DNA of 64,000 bases from Diphasiastrum complanatum (taxonomy: Eukaryota > Streptophyta > Lycopodiopsida > Lycopodiales > Lycopodiaceae), in contig CM055101.1 in assembly GCA_029204225.1 (NCBI GenBank), positions 38,545,374-38,609,373 of the forward strand, read 5' to 3'. This document shows, one piece after another, positions 26,187 through 37,900 of this stretch (position 1 is its first letter; the number at the start of each line of letters is the position of its first letter). The position numbers and the translations under genes were made by a program. Below the pieces are notes generated by a model. It was not told the DNA's origin, made no database searches, and saw only the letters and a program-made list of their open reading frames with translations.

Positions 26187-26188
<2 letters not shown>

Positions 26189-26402
26189 TTCGTTTTGAAG
26201 GTTTTCCAGCCCTTCTTGTCCAATTTCTCTTTTTAGCCTTCAGACTAGATTTTCCTTCTAGATAACGACAATATGTTCTCACAATTTTGAAAAAATTGTG
26301 GTCCGCCAATTTGCGCTTGACACGGAGACGGTGTTCACACCACCGGCCAGTCGGTGCATGACATTTGTCTCGCCACATCAGCATGTTTCAATACATGTTG
26401 TG

Positions 26403-26600
26403 TGACACGTGTCAAAAAAAATTTTCCGCTGTATTGACACGTGTCCGGGAGAGGGTATGGCCCGCGCCTGGCCATGCATTGTCACGTTGCAACACATGTC
26501 AATGCATGGGCCATACCCTCTCTCTCTCTCCCTCTCGCTCTCTCCCATACTGACATGTGTCCGGCAGAGGGTATGGCCCACATCTAACCATGACACGTGT
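26403..26600. repeat. Cluster of TGACACGTGTC palindromes with an inverted repeat
   Basis: GACACGTGTC (a perfect palindrome with a CACGTG G-box core) occurs near 26404, 26436 and 26591, with a variant GACATGTGTC near 26551. Between them GAGAGGGTATGGCCC (26449-26463) is repeated inverted as GGGCCATACCCTCTC (26508-26522), with an inner arm CATGCATTG/CAATGCATG. GAGGGTATGGCCCA also recurs directly at about 26567. No protein is encoded. It could be a decayed foldback element or a cluster of bZIP/bHLH sites. Confidence 0.75.
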
Positions 26601-27056
26601 CTGGCAGAGCCCTCTGTCTCTCGCTCTCTCTTTGCTCGCTCTCTGCCTGCTTGCTCTCTCCATGCCCGCTCCTCTCCCTGCTGGCTCTCTCCCTGCTCGC
26701 TTCTCTCCCTGCTCGCTCTCTGCCTGCCCGCTCTCTCCCTGCTCGCTTCTCCCCCTCGCTTCTCTCCCTGCTGGCTCTCTATCTGCCTGCTCTCTCCCTG
26801 CCCGCTCCTCTCCCTGCTGGCTCTCTCCCTGCTCCCTTCTCCCCTTCGCTCGCTCCCTGCTCGGCTCGCGCCTCTTCTCGCTCGCTCCTCCCCTTCGCTC
26901 TCTGCTCGCTCCTGCTCGCTCTCCTCCATCCTCCCTCGCCCCCCCCCCCTCGCCCCCCCGCCCCCCCTCGCTCCTGCTCGCTCTCCTCTGTCCCCTACTC
27001 CCTGCTCGCTCCTGCCCTCGCTCTCCTCCTTCCCCTACTACCTGCTCGCTCCTGCC

Positions 27057-27059
<3 letters not shown>
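26600..27059. repeat. GC-rich polypyrimidine minisatellite
   Basis: About 460 bp almost free of A, built from variants of CTCTCCCTGCTCGCT. All three forward frames are open across it, encoding low-complexity Ser/Leu/Pro/Ala/Arg repeats, which is expected from composition and not evidence for a gene. A C-only run lies near 26940. Confidence 0.9.

Positions 27060-27097
<38 letters not shown>
27060..27097. repeat. (CT)n microsatellite, 38 bp
   Basis: Closes the pyrimidine-rich block. It is complementary to the AG tract at 26112-26186, so the two could pair across the block. Confidence 0.95.
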
Positions 27098-27099
<2 letters not shown>

Positions 27100-27101
<2 letters not shown>

Positions 27102-28880
27102 TCCTAGCCTGCATTTTTTTTTTTGTTTTATTTTTCAGTTAACCGAAAAATTCTGTAATTATGCATGAATTTTCCTTGCAAAATTAGCTTCCCAACGATC
27201 TACTGTATGCTTACATTCAGCATGTTTGTGCGCACATATGATTTTTTGATACATTTTAAGCCTATATGTTCGCACAATATGAGTGCTTCCACTATTGATG
27301 AAAATATAAATTTATCTTTCATCAATTTTTCCTCTAACACGGAAGGTTCTAGAAGAATGAGGAGCATTAAATGCATTTAAGAAAATGAACATAAGCGATG
27401 CATTCATATCCTTCCTATTAGCACTTTTATGTCATCCCCTATTCTCATCTTCTAGCACTTCACTGTGAACAATTCACCTTGATGTTCTTGCAGCATTTAG
27501 AGATTATCCTCATTCAACAAATTTTTTATCCTCCCCTCCTAATTGACTTTCCTCACTAGAATTCCCAATTATGGCTATTAATCAAACTTATGGTTAACAA
27601 AATTTGCCCACTTTCCAATGGTCTTCGTCATATTTCTCTTGACATTTGTAGTAAAGTCTCAATGCTTGGAGTTTCCTCACATGTTCATTCAATAGCCTTT
27701 GAACTATTTTTGGCATCTAATTTTCCAACATTGTAGATGTTGTGCCTTTACCAATAGCCTTAGCACCTGACTTATTGCCAATCTTAATAGTTGAAAATTG
27801 AGCAATATATGTCTCCTTGTTGATATTATTATTATTTCCTCTCTTTCTTAAACCACTTTATGAAAATTTTGGTTTGGAAAATTGTGAATACCAAATTGAG
27901 CTTTTGGAGCTCCAAACGTGCTGTATAATCAAAACTGATCATAGTAATCACTTGCTTTTGGGATTGCCTAGCTATCGAAGAGTATTTTTTATTCATGAAC
28001 CAAAGCTAATTGCATAGTTGATTCTAGGGTTGTACACTTGGATAATTCAACATTAGCTCGAATTTGTGGTTGCAAACCATGAATATACCGATACCAAAAT
28101 CTAGCTTAGTAAGTATATGGTTGGCTTTTTAAAAAGTCACCAATTCTAGCTCACGCTTTCAATAAAATAGGAAGAACATGTTTGTCCAACTTAAATCAAT
28201 AAAACATTGTCAAACATAGTCCAATCATAATCTTAAGGGCCTACAATTCACCAAATTGTTATGGACTAGTAACAATTCAATGATAAATTTAAGCACTCAA
28301 TGTTATACCAATTTTGAGGTTTGATAGAATTACAAACCAAATTTTAGACATACATGTTTAATGAAAAGCTATATGCTAATAATAGTTCAACACAAAATCT
28401 TTTGAAACGAGAAATGGCGGAGGACCCATTTTTTTAAGCCCTTAAATTTTTTTGATAATTCATGCAAATTTTGAATCTTAAATTCAAAAATCAATGAATT
28501 ATTTGTAAGATGCTGCATTTTGCAAGTATTTTAAATTTGGACCGAGTGACACAAAATATTTTAAAAGTTTTCCATTTAAATCATAAAAACATTAATTGTG
28601 TCCAATTTGTTATTATGAATAATAATTATTAAATTAGGTGAATTTAAAAAATTTAAAAAGCTTTAATTTTTTTTTAAAAATTTTAAAAGTGCAATTTGAA
28701 ATATTTTGATATGATTTTAAAAGCTTACACACAACTCAATGTTAATATTTGAACATTTAAAAAAATGTTACAAATATAAAATTAAAGAAAACCTTATTAT
28801 TACAATAATATGAATTATCAATAAACTTAAATAACACAAAATATTTAGAAATCATTTTCAAGAAACAATCATTTTAAAAA
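27100..28880. other. AT-rich intergenic region
   Basis: No gene seen. From about 28430 to 28870 the sequence is very AT-rich with runs of A and T, possibly a matrix-attachment-like or decayed repeat region. Confidence 0.35.
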
Positions 28881-28897
28881 TAAACTAGCGATGTTAG

Positions 28898-28942
28898 CCC
28901 GCAAGTGTGCGGGTGGGCAGGCCAGGGTTTTGGGCGGGTGGG
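28898..28942 (+). repeat. Hairpin plus G-quadruplex motif
   Basis: CCCGCA-AGTG-TGCGGG (28898-28913) is a perfect 6-bp stem with a 4-base loop. Directly after it GGGTTTTGGGCGGGTGGG (28925-28942) satisfies the four-G3-tract, short-loop quadruplex pattern. It stands at the abrupt border between the AT-rich region and a gypsy integrase fragment. Confidence 0.75.
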
Positions 28943-29079
28943 CAAAGGGGAGGGAAGGAAATTTGAGAAACCTTTATGTTTTTTTTCTGGGTAGGGTCAA
29001 GCTGCCTGTGGGGCAGCGCGACCGTTGCCTGAAAAAAAATCATGAAGGAAAATTTAAAAAAAAAAGTCCTGGGCAGTGC

Positions 29080-29830
29080 TCACGTTGCCCCCGTCACAAC
29101 ATGAGCATTGTCCAGACAGCTTATCACCGGACAATTATATAAAAGGGGTGTTGATGGTATTATACGCCGATGCGCTTATGAATCTGAGATACGTCCTATT
29201 ATATCTCAGGCACATGAAGACATTGGTGGCGGTCACTTCTCTGCCGAAACGATTGCCAAGATCACACTTCGAGCAGGCTTATGGTGGCCATCACTGTTTA
29301 AAGATACATTTGTTATTACAAAAACATGTGATGTTTGCCAACGAGCCAAAAAGATTGCAAAAGCCGACTTCACACCAGTTACCACCATTATAGAAGACAA
29401 AGCTTTTCATAAGTGAGGCATCAGCCCAGTCGCTTGAAACACTCAAGCCCGTCACTCTTTATTGCCACAGATTATGCTACGAAATGGGTTGACACTAGAG
29501 CAACAAAGGACACCAATGTGAAGACCGTCGCGCGTTTTCTTTATGAAAATATCATTATGCGTTTTGGTTGTCCTATCGAGCTTATTAGTGACAGAGGATC
29601 ACACTTCTTAAATGAAGTCGTTGATAATCTTTTACACCATTACCTTGTTGTCCATTGCAAAAGTACTCCATTCTATCCTCGATGTAATGGCCAAGCAGAA
29701 TCCACTAACAAGACCATCTGCAAGATTCTGACGAAGATAATTGAGACAAGCATATCAGATTGGGAAACCAAGCTGTTCTCAGCTATTTGGGCATATCGTA
29801 CCACTCCCAAGAAGGTCACTATGTAATCAG
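29080..29830 (+). mobile_element. Ty3/gypsy integrase fragment
   Basis: One frame (29108-29416) gives the zinc-binding part, with the conserved His pair (AHEDIGGGHF) and Cys pair (CDVCQRAKK). After a stop/frame change the next frame (29413-29826) gives the catalytic core, with all three acidic residues in context: FIATDYATKWVD, LISDRGSHFLN and NGQAESTNK. It then ends abruptly with a Tyr-Arg-Thr-Thr-Pro segment. No reverse transcriptase or LTR is attached, so this is an orphan piece. Confidence 0.85.
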
Positions 29831-30190
29831 ATGCTTTTCTTATCTCTTGTCTATGACACATAATCCTTGAATGCATTATGTTTGTTGAATGTTCTTGCAA
29901 GATCAGCTGCTATTCATTTTTCTGCACAAAGGCTCTCATCTTAGTTAAATCAACAGTAGATCAGCAATGTCTGTCTACACCTTGGAAGAGGATAGATCTT
30001 AATTAGAAGTAATAGCTACAGTTACGAGCTCGACTCTATCTTGGTAGATCAGGAATATGGAAGAGGAATATATATTCCAAATAGTGAGATCATAGAAAGA
30101 CTATTGTTTCCTAATTGATCACACCTACAGAAGAGACATAGAACACATCTCTCTCTCTCACTTTATCCAATGAATAGACGAATCAAGCCT
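29831..30190 (+). other. Possible copia LTR/leader sequence
   Basis: Between the gypsy integrase and the copia-like zinc knuckle. The TCTCTCTCTCACTTTATCCAA stretch near 30150 and nearby ATG-poor AT-rich sequence resemble the 3' part of copia LTRs. No second copy was found in the window to prove it. Confidence 0.3.
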
Positions 30191-31580
30191 CTCACGATTC
30201 CAACAAGAAAGATAGATCAAAGATCAAGTGCTTCTATTGTGGCATCAAAGGACACTTTGCAAGTGAGTGTTACAAAAAGAAGAGAGATCAAGGAGACAAG
30301 AAAGGTAATCTTACTCTTGATGAGAATGGTTTGGATATTCAAAATACAAATGATGATGTCTTTGTGATGTCTTCATGTTGCTTGCTAATGATGGAGATAT
30401 AGATCTATGGTGGATTGATAGTGGAGCAAGTTCACACATGACTTTTCACAAAGAGTACTTCACTTCTGATTTGGCATATGGAGATGACAAGACAAATGCC
30501 TTCAAGGCTCATATATGATGAAAAGGGTAAGCAAGTGGAAATTATGTTGCTTTCCTAACCTCTTTTGGTGAATCTTCTTGTGTAGATAATGCTATGCAAG
30601 TAGATATTGGATATTATACCTGAACTAATGGATCTAGAAAACAAGTTTTGTTCAATGACTTTGATGGTCAAGTTGATGATCAAGGGATTGATCTCAAATA
30701 TCTTCAACAATATGAAAGGAAAGATGACAATTTGGAGCTAGTCAAGTTCATCAAAGGAGAGTCAATTGGCAAAGATGTTATGGATCTATTTTTGCAGGTT
30801 ATTGAAGACTCAATAAGGTCAAACGAGCAGCAAGGAAGTGTTGTTCAAGTCTACTTTACTTGCTCTATCTCATGTTTGAGCAATTTCATGTGGATGTGTG
30901 AAAATTGTCAAGATATGGTAAAACTAGCTACATTGGTGAGCATCATTTTAATGTTGGAGTTGTACTAGCATTCGTGGCTAGTTTTGGTGATGGAAATGAA
31001 TCTATTGGAAGCTCATTATATCACTCATTCATGATCAATTCATCACGTGATGATGGCATATTATTGCAAGATGGAGATGAAGGCTCATTGATGAAGGTTC
31101 ATGGTGGATACATGGTAAGAAAGGACAAAGAAGAAAGATATAAGCAAGCCATGATTTATCACTCACATTTATTGTTTGGTTACTATAATATTCTAGAGAG
31201 TTCAAATTTGATAGCATGGAAGAATCATCTCATTTACATTCTATGTGATTCTTCATGTCATATTGAGGTGGCATATCACTTTGTGAGGGAGCAAGTCTTA
31301 GCAAAGGAGGTGGAGCTTCAACATTTTCCACAAATGAATGTGTAGCTGATATCTTCACCAAAGCGTTGGGAAAGGACTTTTTCATGAAGCATAGGAATTC
31401 ACTTGGAGAGATGTTGATGATATCAAGAGTGCTCTCAAGAAGGAGTTTGAGGTGCATGGTCTTGGTCATTTGCATTACATTTTAGGAATAGTAGTAATTA
31501 GATCTTCTCAATCTACTTCCATTTGTCAAGAGAAGTATGCTAATTATATTCTAAAAGTGTTGATTCTTTCAAACCATGAT
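30190..31580 (+). mobile_element. Copia-like element C with unidentified central region and rearranged order
   Basis: Order on the + strand: a CCHC knuckle CFYCGIKGHFASECYKK (about 30228-30280), very like that of element B; a protease WWIDSGASSHMTFHKEYF (about 30409-30460); an unidentified region 30540-31230; an RNase H end (HIEVAYHFVREQVLAKEVEL near 31260-31320, then VADIFTKALGKDFF near 31343-31385); and then a piece of reverse transcriptase C-terminus (LKKEFEVHGLGHLHYILG, about 31430-31490). RT after RNase H is out of normal order, so a rearrangement or second insertion is involved. Stops and frameshifts are present throughout. Confidence 0.7.
30648..31345 (+). pseudogene. Unidentified protein region of copia-like element C
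   Basis: Two overlapping open frames (30648-30968 and 30905-31345) cover the interval between protease and RNase H. The first is acidic (FNDFDGQVDDQGIDLKYLQQY). The second contains GEHHFNVG, SSRDDGILLQDGDEGSLMKV and then runs into recognisable RNase H residues. There is no integrase or RT signature. The DGDEGSLMKV phrase resembles GGDEGSSLEKV at the matching place in element B, suggesting a shared module. I do not recognise a family. Confidence 0.4.
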
Positions 31581-33140
31581 CTAGCAGATTGCTTCAAGCC
31601 ATAAAGTGCTCTATGGAGTTTTCATACATGATTTTGTTTTTCTTCGATAGTATAACCTTCAAGGGGCATCATGTAAATATCTTCTTTGAAAACTCCATTA
31701 AGATATGTTGTTTATACATCCATTTGATGTACCTCTAAATCTGCAGCAACAACAAATGACAATAGAAGTCTGATTGAAGAATGTTTAACTACTGGATTGA
31801 AAGTCTCAATGTAGTCAACAATCTGTATCTGAGAAAATTCTCTCGTAACAAGTTGAGTTTTTCTTTGATCGATGCTTCCAATATCTTTGACTCGACAAGA
31901 TCATACAACTTATTAGCTTTAACTGAAGTAGTGTAGCTAATGAAAATAGATTTGATACTCTGGAAGTCGAGCTTCTTCCTGAAATCTTGCAGTATTTGCG
32001 GATAAGCGATCCATTAAAAAACTTGTAGGTTTGACAATGATGGTTTGGAGCCTGTCCAAACTTCATAAGGTGTTTTGTCTGAGAGACCTTTAGTCGAACA
32101 TTTGTTTTGAATATAAGTTATAGTGGAAACAACTTCAGCAGAAAGATTTCGGAAGTGTCACATGAGCAAGCATACACTTGGCTAATTTGACTAAAGTTAT
32201 GTTCTTTCTCTCAACAAGTCCATTTGACTGAGGCAAATAGGAAGTAATAAAGTGTCGCTCAATGTCTTTGTTAAGGCAATACTCCTTGAATTCGGTAGAG
32301 ATGTACTCTCATTCGTTGTCGGCCCTCAGTGCTTTACTTATTTTACCAATTTCTATTTTCGCACACTCTTTGAATTGTCAAAAGATTTTGAAAGCCTCAG
32401 ATTTTTGCTTACTAAAATAAACAACTATTTTTCTCGAATATTCATCAATGAAGGTAATGAAATACTTTGCATCAATTAACGATGGAGTTTGCATTGGACC
32501 ATATATATATGAATGAATGACGTCTAGAACATCTTTTGATGCATGCCTATGACTCGATCTAAAATAAACTCTAGTCTGTTTTTCAAGGATGCAGTTTTGA
32601 CAGACAGGGAGGTCGACTTTGTTAGCTGGATAGTCGAAATCAAGTGCTAAGGATTTTCTGGACATGTTCGACACAAATTCAAGTGTCCTAATCTATAATG
32701 CCAAAGTAACAGAGGTTTCAAGGCATGACTAGTGTCAGAATAACAATGAACTAGTATATAAGTATCCATGCCTTTTGCCGAGTGCAAGGATCTTAGTTGT
32801 CATATCAATAATTCAGCATTGATCAGACTGAAACTCTAACCTATGACCTAATCAGTATTTCTACTTACTGATAACATATTCATAGAGAATTTAGATGTAT
32901 ACAAAACTTTTGATAGTATTTTGAATTGATTATGCTGGAACATCAATCTTACAGTGCCTTCACCTTCGATAGTGTGTGTACCATCATCGCCAAGATGCAC
33001 GAATTTCGTTGTACTATAAGATGTGTAAGAGTGAAAATGCTCACGATGGCTAATCATAAAGGGTTTTTTGTTTTTGCTTTTGTTTTTAAAAAATGTGAAG
33101 TTGTTTATTAAAATTTTGTCTATTTCTTTCAAAATGAAAA
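31580..33140 (-). mobile_element. Antisense Ty1/copia fragment: gag-pre-integrase, integrase, start of RT
   Basis: Minus strand from right to left: gag-pre-integrase at 33132-32848 (FVHLGDDGTHTIEGEGTV, VLYTSKFSMNMLSVS); integrase at about 32674-32130 (CILEKQTRV, YIYGPMQTPS, FITFIDEYSRK, then an SNGLVERKN-like stretch); and RT entry at about 31760-31590 (AADLEVHQMDVQTTYLNGVF, LHRALYGLKQSARSW). Stops occur in the linker. Neither LTR was recognised. It abuts element C tail to tail at about 31580. Confidence 0.8.
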
Positions 33141-33882
33141 AACATTGTTTACCAAAGTGGTTTTTTGTTTAGAAAGAAAGGGGAGAGCTTTATTAGAGTC
33201 ATGTGATTGTCCATTTCTTGTAGCACTAGAGATAGCCAATTTTGTTAGTATCTGCTAACCATGTTTGCTCACTTATATGCATGAGCAATGGACTCATCAG
33301 TAATATGTTCAAGACTAAGATATTCATGGTGCTTATAGTATATCATAAGAGGCATGATGGTTCAGCTTGAAAAAATGTTGTGGTACATGGTGCAATTGCA
33401 ACCTTAAAAATAAATTGTTCACGTTGATGACAACCTTTGGCATTTGTGGCCCGTGCTAATCTCTTGAAAAATTACCTATCATTGTTCAACAACTATCTTA
33501 GGTAGTCTAACATTTATTCTTACACTTATTCTTTTCTAGTCAAAATTTACGCTCACTCATTCCATAGTTGTCAGAGAACAAGAACATTTTTTAGGAAGGG
33601 ATGAACTCCATGTCAATCTCATCTTATTTTCTCAAAAAAAAATGAGAATTCAATTTCTGGTTTGAAAATGTAACCGATTTAAAGAAATCCTAATTACATT
33701 GGAACATTATCATAGAGAGTATTGGAGAGAGTGAGAAGAAAGCCTTATTAATGTATTTTCCATGCCAAAAAGCATACAAAAAGAATATATGGTGCAAAAA
33801 AACTGCAGCCTAACAAGGTCAACTGTATATTTCAAACTCAAACTAAACTTTATTGTAACTCCAAACATAAACAAAAATTTAA

Positions 33883-33884
<2 letters not shown>
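33141..33884. other. No recognisable gene
   Basis: AT-rich intergenic sequence; no motif or repeat worth naming. Confidence 0.3.

Positions 33885-33949
<65 letters not shown>
33885..33949. repeat. (AG)n microsatellite, 65 bp
   Basis: Uninterrupted AG tract. The open frame that spans it (33762-34172) is not credible as a gene. Confidence 0.97.
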
Positions 33950-33951
<2 letters not shown>

Positions 33952-34819
33952 TGCCAATTTACTCACTCACTCGAGAAGATATTATAATCACATCATCAAC
34001 ATATAAGAGTATAGATATAGAGAAAATACACACACAAATGAGAGAGAGAAAGATAGATACTCGAGGAAAATTGATAAATGCAATGGTGAAGAGCTCGCTC
34101 ATAAATGACAAGAAGCTCGCTGTCGAGGCCCAACCTCTTACTTCTAGATCTTTAAATGAGTTGAGAATTTAGATCAATGATTTGAAATATCTGATATCTT
34201 TACTCTAGTGTTGAAAATGTGTGTCTCACAAGCATTCTCATAAAGTAAATCATTTTACTTTGTGGAGAGATTGCTTACTTTAGTGGATGAGACTCTACTA
34301 CTATGTTAGTATGCTTACTGAAGACAGGACCACAAGGACAGAAATAAGTACTAGCCTGCTCAAGGAAAATGGAAGATAAATAGCCTGAACATAAATTCCT
34401 GATTTTAATAAAAAAATGCATGTAACTGACATGGTTACAAGCTATTAACATCTTTCAGTTCTCAATTCAATATATGTACAGAAATTTTTTTACCACGTTG
34501 TGGATCTCCTGCGAACTTTCAGATCCATCTGCAGCTTGGAAGCTCATCTGTTGATTACTGAAAGAGAATTAGTAAAATGAAAGAGAGGTTTGCACCTGTC
34601 TTGGACAAGTGACTAGTCTTACATGTACCGTTAGATAACAGTCTCTTAATGCAAGAGAAAAGAACCTGGATTAGGAGATTGCGTAAATCAAATGCCACAT
34701 TGGTGCATAAGTTTCGCATGCTGATATGTGGACGAATCAATGAAAATTTATTGTGTAACTGAAACTAGCTTCCAATCACTGCTTCAATTTTTGTCAGGGA
34801 TTGGCCTCCGCTTACAAAT

Positions 34820-34929
34820 TTATAATGGATGTGGATATGGACCAGCAGGTGCTACTTTAAATGCTGGGTTTGATTCATCGCTATCCAGTTTGGCTTTGTG
34901 CCTTTGATACCGGTTGTGCTTTGCTGTTG
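34820..34929 (-). CDS. RLP4-like: RLP4-like last exon: cytoplasmic tail and stop
   Basis: After the CACAG acceptor the frame reads [18 protein letters not shown]... and ends in TAA at 34822-34820. A second AG six bases downstream (exon start 34923) keeps frame and would drop two residues, giving a junction closer to the family's LAAK(R/H)NRYQR. Either could be used. Confidence 0.82.
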
Positions 34930-37900
34930 CTGTGATGCATTTAAGAAAACACATCAAGCGTTGCCATCAAAATATAAGGAAAATAAACAATAATTATTCC
35001 AATTTCGAGAGAAGAACAAAAAAATCATTCCAATCCTTAAGAGCAGAACAATCTAGAGACTGGGTACTTGATCTTCCTAGACAGACAGTCTAATCCAAGA
35101 AAGCAACAATATTCATAGTCTACAAAAGATAATAAGGATCCTTTTGCAAGCTGCTGGCCTGACTTTGGACAGCTAAAAAGCCAAGTTTCATCTTAGTTCA
35201 ATCAATATTTGGAAATTTTTAAAGCTATCAGAATCATGATAAACTGGACCCATCTTTGTAGAAATATTTTATTGACCAATTTCACAGACATACAGCCCTC
35301 AGTGGCAGAAACTCGGTGGAAACTTTTTAGTCGATCCAAAAACTGAAAGACAGTATAAAATAATAGTATTCCTGTACTAGCGAGTTATAATTGGCACATC
35401 AGTAACAAAAAGAAAAGATCTTTCAGCAGGTTCTTGATGAAAATTGTAACAGGCATCAATTCTCTGAGTCATCAAACATATAATTGATTTTTAGAGAAAA
35501 TATCATACTTAAACTACCGATTACATAACCTATATCTCAGAACCTTTCACCAAATCTAATTTCTTCTGCTAAGTCGTACCAAAACCAGCAGCGTGTCAGC
35601 ATTCTTCTGCGATAAATGACAGGCTTACATATGTCTTATCACAAGATTTCAACAACTCCCATGGCGTCATTGAGGGTGAGATATTGAGCCTCAGGAGAAT
35701 GACAAAAAATCAATTGAAGAACAAGATTAGAAAACAGACTGTTGGAATTCTTATTTTTTTAAATGGATTACAATGCATTGCACTAACTAGCATTATCCCC
35801 ATGTACACTATCTACAGTCTAGTTTAAGCACTCATAGCCATAGCCAGTTTTGGAGAGTGCATGGCAGAACTCGAGCCTCCACTTTTTAGGATGCAGAACC
35901 CACTCTTATCCAGCTCGGCTACTGTGGGGGTAAAGAGCTGGTCTAAATTTCAGATTTCACTCATAAAAAAACTTTTCATGTTAACTCGTACATTTCTATG
36001 AGTGAATCTAACGGGGTTGGCTGAGTTGTTTAGCTTGGCATCCAAAGTTTCTTTGGTCCCCGGTTTAAGCCCCCCTTAAAAACGAAGATGCATTTCTATG
36101 AGTGAAGCCAATGGGGTTGACTCAGTTGGCTAGCTTGTAATCCAAAGTTCCTTTGGTCCTAGGTTCAACCCCCCCCCCACCCTTGGAAACCAAGATGCAT
36201 TTCTATGAGTGAGAACAGGCTTGTGGAAGTGATTAGCGTAAGGATATTCCTCGTACATCATGTTCTAATTCGTGTATGTGATCTGATTGTTAAAGAGGAG
36301 AAAGCAAGAATTTTTGTGGATGGTCACCATCACAAAAACAAGAGCCTTGGCATTTTCTGAGTCAAGTCTTTGACATCCAGATAAGTTTTCCAGCATAAAA
36401 CATAGGAAAGCTAGTAAAAAAATAGCACATTACAATCTAAATGATCCAGAAAAATGAATGCACTTAAGGTCTTGGACTTTAAAATCTTCCAGAAAGCATG
36501 GTGCTGCATACAGAGTGTGTCCTATAAAACGTTCAAGAACACATGAAGGATCCAAACTAGAATTGTAAAAGAGCTGAAAGGATGCAAAAAAAACTCAATT
36601 CCTAGATTGAAAGCTCAACAGATAAACTAATGGGCATTCAATGAAGTTGCAGAACCCAAGCACCAAGAATCTCTTTAAAAAAGACAAACATGCATCTGTA
36701 AAGAAATCTCAGGATAGAACGCTTGCTGATAAATCCAACATATTTCAGATACTAACATCCTATAGCCTTGCAATTCTAACTCTGGCAGAAGAGTTTTGAA
36801 GACTTACCTGCAAGCTCATGAGGAAGACCAAAATTATAGTCATCCTTTCTTCTCCTTGATATATATATGTACAATAGCACGACAACAAGAGCAGCTCCAG
36901 CTAGAACAGCAATAGCAACTCCTACCTTGGCCCCGTCTGACAAGCTAGGTTTTCCAGCAAGGTATGGGCAAAGAGGTAGTGATGGTACACCACAAAGGTT
37001 GGTATTGGATGAAATACTGCACAGTGCACAATTGAAAGTCCATAAATTAGTTTTCTGATCTGAAACATCTCTCATCAAAGATCAGACATTTGGTTCTTCC
37101 AACACATTAGTAGATAATGTGAGGGGGAGGCTTCCTTTGATTTGAGGCATTTTGTCAGAGGGCAAGGTCTGAACATGAAGGAAGGCCGGATACCTTGGGA
37201 CTCCCCCCCCCACATATTGCCAACTGAGGCTATTTCCTCAACTGAAGAGTCAGAATGTGACACATGTCCAAGTGAGTTTCTTATGCAATCAGAACTGGCA
37301 CGTCTTAGAGAGACTCCAACGAAGGTACACGTGTCTATGCCAGTTAGGTATTGGCTATCTCCAGAAGGGTTGTGTGCCTGGCTGTCACTTGTAAAACTCC
37401 GTAGGATAAGGGCCAAGAAAAATACAAAGAAAAAAACCTCAATTGGCATTGTGTGACAAGAGGTGGTGACAAGACGTGGAACAGAGACACGAATTGTGGT
37501 CAAGCTGCAGGAATATAAGAAGCTCAATTACTTGAACCATCTTTTCTTGCTCCAGCACATTGACATCAAAGATCTTTTTCCACTTTCTATGTATCAAAGT
37601 ATGTAATTATCACGTGCTCATTCGCATGACCACATTACTGCTGCTCAAATAACTCAAAAGTGTCATCATTAACAAAACTTAATTTCTAAGCATTCATTAT
37701 CTTCAAAAGCTTAAGTAGCTGAACATTTTAGTGATACAGACATCAATTTCCGAAGGATCTTACAAAGTTTCTATAGAACTACAAAGAGTATGAACGACAT
37801 AGTTACATCTAGTATGATGATCATAATGAAATTGTACCAGCTATGGTTATTCAATAAGACTAACTCCACTTGAGGTCGTATTTACAAATCTTTTCACCGT

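Larger units (their letters stand above)
34930..36807 (-). other. RLP4-like intron with SINE-like repeats
   Basis: Donor GTAAGT at 36807-36802. Contains a SINE-like unit (35757-35940) and a tandem duplicated SINE-like unit (35991-36197); otherwise featureless. Confidence 0.8.

Noticed and set aside
26378-27168. Four long overlapping open frames, both strands, up to 232 codons
   Set aside because: They result from A-free polypyrimidine minisatellite sequence. The products are low-complexity, and frames overlap on both strands.
37075-37527. Protein-coding exon on either strand within the RLP4-like intron
   Set aside because: Both strands are open over the same interval, no motif is recognisable and the host frame is complete without it.
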